The notes beneath the pieces were generated by a model. That model was not told where the DNA came from, did not search any database, and was given only the letters and a program-made list of their open reading frames with translations. The position numbers were made by a program, and so were the translations under genes. Of a stretch of DNA of 64,000 nucleotides, positions 56,330-64,000 are shown piece by piece. Within the stretch, counting starts at the first letter, position 1, and each line of letters begins with the position of its first letter. The DNA comes from Coptis chinensis (lineage: Eukaryota; Streptophyta; Magnoliopsida; Ranunculales; Ranunculaceae), in NCBI GenBank assembly GCA_015680905.1, contig CM027381.1, positions 65,213,501 through 65,277,500 on the forward strand. The letters are read 5' to 3'.

Positions 56330-57224
56330 CACTTGTGAAATGAGGTTCTTTTAAATCTTGCATATCTATGACTACTTTCCAAGCCTTCATGTTGTTTTCA
56401 TCTACCCTAGCCAACCTATTTAGTGCAATTTGGTCGGACGGAGTGCATGGAGGCTACTAGGTGAGGTTGTAGGCGCCAGCCAGGCCAAACCATAGCACAT
56501 AAAGAACGGACTATAGCATTGGTCGTGCGCATTGTATCAACCTTAACCCAATCAATGAAACGTGTACAGAATTCAAGGAAAATAAATCGCATTATGTGGC
56601 AAACCATAACAGACATAAGAAGGTACTCATGCCTCATTGTATGGGCTCATGCTAAACTAGACATTATGGTCTTGGGAATATCAAAATGTATACGCCTCTC
56701 AGCTAAAGCAAGGAAGACGTGATAAGTGGCGCTATTCACAGTTGAAAAATGTCATTCCCCTAATATATTTAGCATAATGAAAAACATAGTAGAGCCTATG
56801 TTAAGTGACAGGCTTTTAAGTGCTATGTTATGTTGGCCTTGGTCTTCTAAACGAAAAATGCCCGCCCCATAAGTCTCATGGAAGTATGCATAGTTATAAT
56901 AGAAGGCATTATCCGACATTTAATCTCATGTGTCTTGGCCAGGAGGCATAGAAATTCCTAGTACCAATGCTAACAAATACTTGCTTAAATCCATTATTTC
57001 ATTATTTATGGTGACATAGAACACTTGTTCTTCATCTTGGTTATTAAAAAATTACAATTATCATAGCAATAAGCAGTAAGTTGATGTGAATAAGTATCAC
57101 ATGGATACACCAATAGAGGGTGCCAACCTAATTGATTAATCATGTCATCAAAGAAAAAGTCATAAGTGTCACTATCAAGCAAGTCTTAAAAAGACTGTTC
57201 CGGTATAATTTTTGGAATAGACAT
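56330..57224 (-). pseudogene. second env-position ORF of E2, heavily broken
   Basis: The ATG at 57224 begins MSIPKIIPEQSF, with a stop right after. Continuing through many stops and frame changes are SDTYD, an EIMDLSKYLLALVLGISMP segment, and the best preserved part at 56416-56637 (RHEYLLMSVMVCHIMRFIF...WVKVDTMRTTN...WPGW). It is co-linear with the E1 ORF at 211-1124. Between this and ORF1 lies a CpG-rich patch (57300-57440). Confidence 0.65.
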
Positions 57225-58204
57225 AGCAAACAAATAATGAATTGAAGTACTAGAAGTTAGAAAAGTGGAACCTGGAAATCCGAGCCTAGAAGCTTGCAGT
57301 GAGGGTGCGCGTATGCTTAGAATGACCTTTGGGTGGGCACGGTGCATGAGTTAAAATGCTGATACCAAATTATACGAGCGCGGTGCACACTAAGTTTATT
57401 CTTGTGTGAGGCGCGTGCGCACTCTAAGATTCAGCTGATATGTTTAGGGTTTTCAGTTATGAAACTACATGCTTAGAGATTGATTTTATAGTGTTTGGTT
57501 GCTAAGTTTAAGGCTGGATTGTTGCTAAAATAAAAAGATGTGAAAAACATATTTTTAGAATAATTTCCTACACAGTAATTTTATTTCAGTTTTTGAAATT
57601 TCTATATATGATTAGCCTCCGAAATTTCCTGAAATTTTGACATTCCATGAAATTTAGGTTCCTAATTACATTATGGATCCTAATTGATTTTAACAAGGCA
57701 CATAGGCTGCATATAATGGGTTTCTCTATTATATTAGCTTCTGAAATTTCGTAAAACTTTGAAATTCTTTGAAATATCAGGTACCTAATTACATTGTGGT
57801 CCCAATTAAATTAAACAAGGCTTAAGGGTTCTTATATTTTGGCCCAAAACTTATAAAAATGTGATTAAGGCATGCAATTTCATACGTTAACATATATTAA
57901 AATATACCAGCCCCAAACAATTTGAGAGGGGGAGGGTTCATGACATTGATCAATTATATTTTCTAAACATGTTGAATATCAACATAAGAACTATATGGTA
58001 AATAATATGTGATTAATCATGTATTAAATTTAACAATACATGCATAGATAAATAATCACAAAAACAAATAAATACTAACTACTTAACTAAAAATGAAATT
58101 AACCAATAATTAAACTAAAATACGGAAACAAATACGAAATTTAAATAGTTATTACAAAACAAGAATAAATTCTAATCAAATTCATCACAACAATGCAAAT
58201 ATAA
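57225..58204 (-). other. spacer between the two env-position ORFs, CpG islands
   Basis: No ORF. 57300-57440 contains GGTGCGCGTATGC, GAGCGCGGTGCACAC and GAGGCGCGTGCGCACTC (+ strand), immediately upstream on minus of the second ORF, matching the position of the CpG repeats at 1-125 in E1. A TGAAATTT-rich direct repeat lies at 57590-57800 (AGCYTCYGAAATTTC twice). Confidence 0.55.
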
Positions 58205-59320
58205 ATAAGCTATCCCTGAGAAAAAGATGGTCCATAACCATCAGCAAGACGACGACGACGACGCTCACATCTCGAGTTAGAAGAGGAAGGTGAACCTTCT
58301 GGCTGGGGCAAACATCTCAAGACCTCGGCCTGAAAACCTGTTTGCGCTGCTTCCATATTCTCTAAAGTGTTAAACATGTCAGCGTGGTTGTCGGCTATGG
58401 TTCGAACGCTATGCTCCAGGCTGCGTTGATCACGTTGAATGGAACCCTGACGCTTTTGTATAGTTTCATAGAGCGTAGAAAGGGTTCACTGAGGATTGTA
58501 AAGCGTACGCATCCCGCTATGGAGTAGTGAAAAACGTGCAAAATTAGAAGAAGCATGGTCCAAAGCATTCTCAGCAAAACAAACAGGATATTCATCCTCA
58601 TCCTCATCCTGATCTATCCCATCAGCTCTCTCTTCAAGCAATGTACAATTCCTTTGGACACACTCACTATACGCCTTTGCGTTTGAGTGAAGCTTAAGAT
58701 GAGTCCTATGTGACTCAGGCATGCAACCCAAAAATAACATAATCTTAGTAATTAAAACAAGGAGGGGTGAAGTACTAAGGCCTACAGTCATAAGCTCATC
58801 ACGCAGAAAATCAATGAGGCAAAAACCATACCTCCTGTTCTGCAAAACCCAAAGAACATGCAAGAAAGACAAGCTGATGTCACTCGGCCTCGAAGTGCTA
58901 CAGACGTTCTTGCCTAGCCACTGCATCACAACCAGCTGGTTAATCCTGTCGCTGTCTGGCATAGTGAGAACGATCATTGTATCGACCCCCAAGCAGCGTC
59001 TCAAGTATCAGCTGATGCACTCCATCAAACTGGGATCGTTGTAAGGTTAGGGTGACCTGTTTTACTGGTATCCCAGTGATGGTAGCGAGCAAATCATAAG
59101 TCACATCCCTCTGAACTCCGTCCAAATACACAAACATCCTCCCTGAAGGAAGTATCCTCTTATTCCTATAAAACTTCAACACCAAATCCTCATGGTAGTA
59201 CTCCTCAGTAGAGTACCACACTCTATCCCACCCTCTAGCATGCATCTCCATACCATAGAATGGATGGAATATCTCACCGTTAAATGCGAATTCTGGTAAG
59301 ATTTTTATTGGTCGGGCCAT
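58205..59320 (-). pseudogene. first env-position ORF of E2 (putative plant transposon protein type)
   Basis: It begins MARPIKILPEFAFNGEIFHPFYGMEM at 59320 and includes YSTEEYYHEDLVLKFY and LDGVQRDVTYDLLATITGIP. A frameshift lies near 58980. The middle part has VCSTSRPSDISLSFLHVLW and LITKIMLFLGCMPESHR, then an acidic stretch (DEDEDEYP). A stop at 58486 is followed by a coiled-coil-like, then Arg-rich tail (CERRRRRLADG) to about 58205. About 370 codons originally. Such ORFs sit in the env position of Athila-like elements; function is not established. Confidence 0.7.
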
Positions 59321-60289
59321 TTTATGGATGAAATTTGAATACGGGTAGGGGTTTAAATAGTGGATTATGGTGGGAAGGTGCTGTAAAAATTTGGATAAGG
59401 TCTATTTCGATGGAGGCGCGGGGCGTGCTTCAATTTAGTCTTTGATAGGCGCAGTGTGTGCTGGGATCGATTTAGGTTAGGTTTAATTTTGTTTGAGAAA
59501 ATGAAGGAGTTGGGCCGGTGTTGGACTTTAAATGGGATGGTTGGTGGGGTGTAAATATCATGGGTTGTGTGGAAAAATGAATTTTGGCCCAAGCCCAAAT
59601 CTTTTCAAAAATACAGATCCTGTCCTGCTGCCTTGTAAACTTAAAACTAAGATTCCCGATTCGTTTGCGGTCCGATTTTAGCAAATGGGCTATGAAAATG
59701 ATCAACATGAAAAATTATATCTAATGATCTAGGAAAAACTCAAATCTAACTGTGGGTGACATATGAAATAGTGGAAGAATGCCTCAAAATGCGTAAATGG
59801 CATAAGTTATGAGGTCGAAGGACATCTAGGAGACTAGATTGCGTCACACGAATCTATACAACTTAAAGCATCATAAACAAAGATAGGGAATTGAGAGAAT
59901 AAGGTGAGGTGACTACCCACCCCCAAACAAAATTTTAGAATAGGATGAAAAATTTCGTTGTGGTGAAAAATAAGGTCTTTTAAAGTCAGATACCCTAAAC
60001 TTTCTACTCTATCTAATAGTCATGGGTTTTATATTTTCTAATTTTTATTAAATTGATTTTTGAAAAATATAAGAATAAAGCAAGTACAAATGTAAATCAC
60101 TCTATAGATAAGCACTACTCAAAAGAAACGAGAAAAAGTGTATGAAAGGAATGCGTGAATTATATGAACGTGGACTAAGGATCCGATACTTACAACCACA
60201 CACTCCGAAAGGAGGGTTCAGTTACCTTAATGGAGTACTCCCAAAATATAGAATTAATATAGGAAGTACATCAACATAGATGGTCAGTC
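59321..60289 (-). other. spacer between integrase tail and first env-position ORF
   Basis: No coding support. It contains a polypurine motif at 59920-59940 (ACCCACCCCCAAACAAAAT on +), a CpG patch at 59412-59460 (GGCGCGGGGCGTGC) upstream of ORF1, and a block at 60120-60245 shared with E3 (51890-52010). Confidence 0.55.
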
Positions 60290-60475
60290 CTCATTGATAG
60301 GGTCTTGTAGAAGGGTTTCTTCTACAGTGGGCGAACGTAATTCGTGAAAATGTTTTAAGCGTTGGCCATTTACTTGAAAGGTACTATTGTCTTTGGGATT
60401 TACCAAAGTAATTACTTCTTGAGGAGTGACATCAATAACCATAAAAGGTCCTGACTTGATGAGGGGTTTGATGAA
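60290..60475 (-). pseudogene. E2 integrase C-terminal tail
   Basis: Reads IKSGPFMVIDVTPQEVITLVNP..., then STFQVNGQRLKHF, an acidic tail and a stop near 60285. GPF...V.P.GA.....NP......VNGQR.K.. is the normal end of Athila-type integrase. The zinc-binding, catalytic and most of the C-terminal domains are absent. Confidence 0.78.
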
Positions 60476-60479
60476 GCTT

Positions 60480-61007
60480 GATGAATACTTGATGTGTTAG
60501 TTAGGATTATTGCCTTTTAAAAGTTTCACTCTAGTAGATTAGTTGATTCGCCATGAGAATGGGTTGGACTTCCTCACATGCTAATTATTAGTTGGCAGAG
60601 ATTGCCATGAGTAATTAGGGATCAAACACTTAATTTTATTTGATTAAGATTGCAATAATCTATACTAGCATATTAGGAGTACATCAAGTGGATTCAAATC
60701 CCCTTAATCCTTTCTCCATATTCACATTTTAGTATTCAATTATCATAGTTTAAGTTAATACATCTAAATTAGTTCAATCTACATATTAGTATAATTTCAA
60801 TTCATTACTCTCAAATGTTTTGTTAGAATCGATTAAACTAGCGGAAACTTATGTTTAACAAGCTAGGAGTGGAACGAATTCTCTACTCCATATATTTCAC
60901 GATAACCGAGAGTAGATAACTTTGATACATAGCAATAAATAAACATTTAGTTTAGTTATTCATAGCATAGTTAAGAGTAGGTAAAACTAGTGTTTTAGGT
61001 ATTATCA
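60480..61007 (+). repeat. truncated gypsy LTR fragment replacing integrase
   Basis: The + strand matches the right part of the E1 LTR (CCATGAGAATGG.., CACATGCTAATTATTAGTTGG..), ending TAGGTATTATCA at 61007 as LTRs of this family do. Its left part is missing. It lies opposite to E2 and creates the stop of the RNase H frame, joining RNase H to the integrase tail. Confidence 0.75.
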
Positions 61008-61532
61008 ATGCTCATATGGAAAAGAGTCAGATATCGATTCGGAATCACTGTCATCCTCATTAGCTAACCTAGATAAATGATCTACAACTACATTTTCAGC
61101 TCCTTTTTTCTCCTTAATTTCTAAGGTAAATTCAGTTAAGAAAAGAATCCAATGGATAAATCTCTGCTTAGCATCCTTCTTCGCAAGAAGGTACCTAAGC
61201 GCAGCATGGTCTGTATAGACGATGGTCGTGGAACCAACTAAGTAGGGATGGAACTTATCTAAGGCATAGACAACGACCAGAAATTCCTTTTCAGTAGTAG
61301 TGTATTTACATTGAGCATCATTTAAGGTCTTACTAGCATAAAAAATTATTATAGACTTATTATCTAACTTCTGTCCTAGCACAACACCAACAACATAATC
61401 ACTAGCATCACACATAAGTTCAAAAGGTTTAGACCAATCTGGTGGTTGTATGATAGGTGTAGAGGTTAAAGCGGCTTTCAAAATTTCAAAAGCTTGTTTA
61501 CAATCATGATTAAAATAAAAAAAAAATGGCAT
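61008..61532 (-). pseudogene. E2 RNase H
   Basis: [67 protein letters not shown] and [13 protein letters not shown] are typical gypsy RNase H and connection motifs (Asp, Glu, Asp, Asp residues present). It is linked to RT through a frameshift at an A-rich run near 61520-61535. The open frame ends where the LTR fragment begins. Confidence 0.88.
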
Positions 61533-62560
61533 CTTTTAAAAGCAATTGTGTTAATGGCTTAGCTATTTTTGAAAAATCTTTTATGAAATGTTTATAGAAA
61601 CCTACATGGCCTAGAAAAGCTCTAATGTCATGAATAGTCCGTGGTATAGGCAGAGACGCTATCTTATCTATTTTAGCCTTATCTACTTCTATTCCATTTT
61701 TAGAAATTATGTGGCCTAAGACTATGCCTTTAGTAACCATAAAATGACATTTTTCCCAGTTTAAGACTAAGTTCTTTTCCTGACACCATTTCAAAACTTG
61801 AGAAATATTTGAAAAACAATCTTCAAAGGAATGACCATGAATGGAAAAATTATCCATAAACACTTCCATGAATTTATTTACCATGTCACTAAAAATATTT
61901 AGCATACAACGCTGGAAAGTACCAGGTGCATTACAAAGGCCAAAGGGCATTCTTTTATATATATATGTACCAAAGGGACATGTGAATGTAGTCTTCTCCT
62001 GGTCATCAGGGTCATTAATAATCTAAAAATAACCAGAGTAGCCATCTAAAAAATAATAGTAAGTGTGGTCGGCTAGACATTCAAGCATTTGGTCAACAAA
62101 GGGTAAAGGAAATTGAACCTTACTTGTCATAGCGTTAAGCTTCCTATAATAGATACAAATCCGCCATGTTATAGGAATTCGGGTGGAAACTAACTCTCCA
62201 TTGATATTATGAATAACTGTAACACCTGATTTCTTAGGGACTACATAAATTGGGCTTACCCATTCACTATTTGAAATGGGGTATATAATGCCAGCATCAA
62301 GTAATCTCAAAACTTTTGCTCTAACTACCTCTTTCATGGCTGGGTTCAAACGATGTTGTGGTTCATGGGTGGTTTTCGTATTATCCTCTAAATGTATGCG
62401 ATGTTTGCATACGCTAGGGTCAATACCATTAATATTCGTCTAAATACCAACCAATCGTAGAACGATGTTCACGAATAACCCTAATCAAATTTGCCTCTTC
62501 AGTAATAGATAACTGAGATGAGATAATAATCGGGTGAGTGCCATCTGGATCTAAATGAAT
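61533..62560 (-). pseudogene. E2 reverse transcriptase with altered active site
   Basis: Linker HELKHLPTELKYIHL... then GIIYPISNSEWVSPI.VVPKK, RKLNAMT, LPFVDQMLECLADHTYYYFLDGYSGYF (stop after it near 62022), TFTCPFGTYIYKRMPFGLCNAPGTFQRCM, and VFMDNFSIHGHSF, LGHIIS, KIASLPIPRTIHDIRAFLGHVGFY. The catalytic FMDD is FMDN here, which would abolish activity. The frame breaks at several points upstream of 62349. Confidence 0.87.
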
Positions 62561-62863
62561 ATACTTTAACTCGGTAGGAAGATGTTTAAGTTCATGGGTG
62601 GGAGGAGTGGGAATGAAGGAATCAGGAAGGTTTTCCTCCTCTAAAATGCAAATTTGATCAGGAATGAGTTTTTCAAACTAAGGAGCTATATCATGGATAG
62701 GAGTAGATTCTAAGAGGTCATATATTTTTTGGATATAAGAATTTTCAGTACTGCCAAAGGAAAGAAATTGGTGTATCTTATTATCTGGAAAAGTTTTATT
62801 AAAATAATTTTAAGCGAGACTCTCTATCATGCTAATTTCGATATCTATAGTCGTGTCTAGTGT
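62561..62863 (-). pseudogene. E2 protease-RT linker
   Basis: Continues the polyprotein with several stops (IPDQICILEEENLPDSFIP... near 62620-62660), a region common between protease and RT in Athila-like pol. Confidence 0.55.
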
Positions 62864-63571
62864 CTATTGCATCATTTTAAAAAAAATTACCTCAATAGCA
62901 AGATTTCCAAAGGAAATGGACATCGAACCATCGCGGCAATTAATGAGGGCATTGGCAGTTACCAAGAAAGGACGCCCTAAGATGATAGGAATAGAGTCAT
63001 GGGCGACTTCTGTGTCTAGAATGACAAAATTGGCTGAATAATAGAAGTCTTGTACTTTAATAAGAATATTCTCAACTATGCCCTTAGAATACTTAATCGA
63101 ACGATCGGCTAACTGCAAAGTCAGTTTAGTCGGTTTTAGATCGTGTATACCTAGTTGTTTATAAAGGTAAAATGAGAGTAAGTTAGCACTCTCCCCTTGA
63201 TCTAGAAGAGTAGTTGTTGTGAAAGAATCACCTAAGGTGCATTGTACAGTGGGATGACCATGGTCCTTGTACTTAACGATTCTATTGTACTCAGATAAAG
63301 AGGGCAATTGTTCTGTTAAGAAGGCTTCTTTAGGTATGTTTGTTTTCCTCTTTGTGGTGCACAAATCTTTAAGAAACTTAGCGTATGTTGGAAGATGTTT
63401 TATGGCTTCGAGGAAAGGTAGGTTTATAGTTAAATTTTTAAAAACTTCCCTAATCTCATCAAAATTATCATCCTTCTTTAGCATAACTAGTCTCTGGAGA
63501 AACGGTGATTTTTCTCTATATTTAGCATAAGGGTCAGTATGAATATTTCCTTTTTCTTTAAGTGTTGTCAA
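62864..63571 (-). pseudogene. E2 protease region
   Basis: N-terminal FKNLTINLPFLEAIKHLPTYAKFLKDLCTTKRK and FLTEQLPS are typical of Athila/Calypso gag-pol before the protease. The protease core is TLLDQGESANLL, where the family usually has D-L-G-A-S: the Asp is kept but Q and E replace conserved residues. Flap and C-terminal motifs FVILD and IPIILGRPFL.TANALI are present. This 235-codon frame is open, ending in a shifted junction with the linker. Confidence 0.83.
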
Positions 63572-63603
63572 TTTCCCTTTAGGTTGAGGTTTAACTAGTA
63601 CTT

Positions 63604-64000
63604 CTACCGTGGTAAGATTTCAGTTTCAACTATGGTATCTAGTAAGTTTTTTTTATCTTGTTGAGGGGAATCCTTAAGCATTATTACTTTGTTGTCAACC
63701 ACTTTCCCTAAATGGAAAGTAGTTACGGTCTTTAGTTCTCCTTGTATTATATTTTCATTACTAGAACTACCATTTAATTCAAAGGCTATGTTTGTTGATT
63801 TTGGATTAGGTACGGGTTGACCTGAAAACATGCCTTTTTGTTGTGGTTTTTCTTGGGCTAATTGTTGGATGGATTGTTGGATTGCTAGTAATATCTGTTG
63901 TTGAGCTTGCATGTATGCATCGAATCTATCAGTTTGGGAAGGTTGAGTTGCCACGGGTTGCGTAACAAGAACTATCTCACGTTGATTATTAACAGGTGGA
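63604..64000 (-). pseudogene. E2 Gag C-terminal part (runs out of window)
   Basis: A Gln-rich frame (MQAQQQILLAIQQSIQQLAQEKPQQKG) then GQPVPNPKSTNIAFE, as in the Athila gag spacer after nucleocapsid. It is open upstream to the window edge and ends with a stop at 63604, 30 bp before the protease frame; a frame change is needed between them. Confidence 0.6.

Larger units (their letters stand above)
53198..64000 (-). mobile_element. Athila-like Ty3/gypsy element E2
   Basis: On minus: gag end (64000-63604), protease, RT, RNase H, an LTR fragment in place of most of the integrase, the integrase tail (60475-60290), two env-position ORFs, spacer, PPT and 3' LTR (54504-53198). Athila/Calypso assignment rests on the protease linker, RT and terminal VNGQRLKHF motif, and on env-position ORFs. 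The 5' end is beyond the window. Stops and frameshifts throughout. Confidence 0.85.

Overview
The window looks like intergenic heterochromatin of a large, AT-rich plant genome, probably a eudicot. Evidence: plant-type Ty1/copia and Ty3/gypsy polyproteins, PBSs complementary to plant initiator tRNA-Met, an F-box remnant, and broken copies of plant nuclear genes (thylakoid bestrophin-like channel, PRP40, ARG1-type DnaJ, DCD domain). I see no intact host gene, tRNA or rRNA. Almost all of it is nested transposons, and several insertions can be proved by target-site duplications (TSDs).

Layout. 1-4240: 3' part of an Athila-like element on + (E1; env-position ORF, two polypurine motifs, 3' LTR). 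4241-9045: decayed copia element on - (C1). 9046-15248: second copia on - (C2) with both LTRs, split by a gypsy solo LTR (9873-11115, TSD GTGGA). 15254-16045: a third copia gag (C3). 16064-18111: a short ORF split by a Mutator-type MITE (9-bp TSD ATACTAATA), whose own terminal repeat is split by a solo LTR (TSD TAGAA). 18112-21052: little recognisable. 21053-29465: chromovirus-like element on - with TSD GAATC that keeps gag but no pol; its 5' LTR carries a hAT element. 29466-30781: F-box remnant. 30782-38156: related solo LTR on + (TSD TAAAT) holding a 5'-truncated LINE with a 12-bp TSD. 38900-53197: Athila-like derivative on - (E3), split by a 9,066-bp CACTA element at 40175-49240 (TSD TAA). 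53198-64000: another Athila-like element on - (E2) with gag, protease, RT, RNase H, an integrase tail and two env-position ORFs.

The most interesting object is the CACTA element. It has perfect ends and 3-bp TSDs and no visible transposase. It carries, all on +, pieces of at least four unrelated host genes: a bestrophin-like channel, PRP40 (WW plus FF domains), an ARG1-like DnaJ protein and a DCD-domain protein. Most keep their exon-intron boundaries, but each is truncated, frameshifted or stopped, so this is a non-autonomous gene-capturing ('Pack-CACTA') element.

Other cross-element patterns: a polypurine motif repeated inside all three Athila-like elements; two related ORFs in tandem in the env position; arrays of the W-box core TTGAC/GTCAA just upstream of the TATA box in several LTR families; a stem-loop conserved in three chromovirus LTRs; and CpG-rich GCGCG-type islands recurring in unrelated retroelements. 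Family names come from remembered domain patterns; no database search was run.
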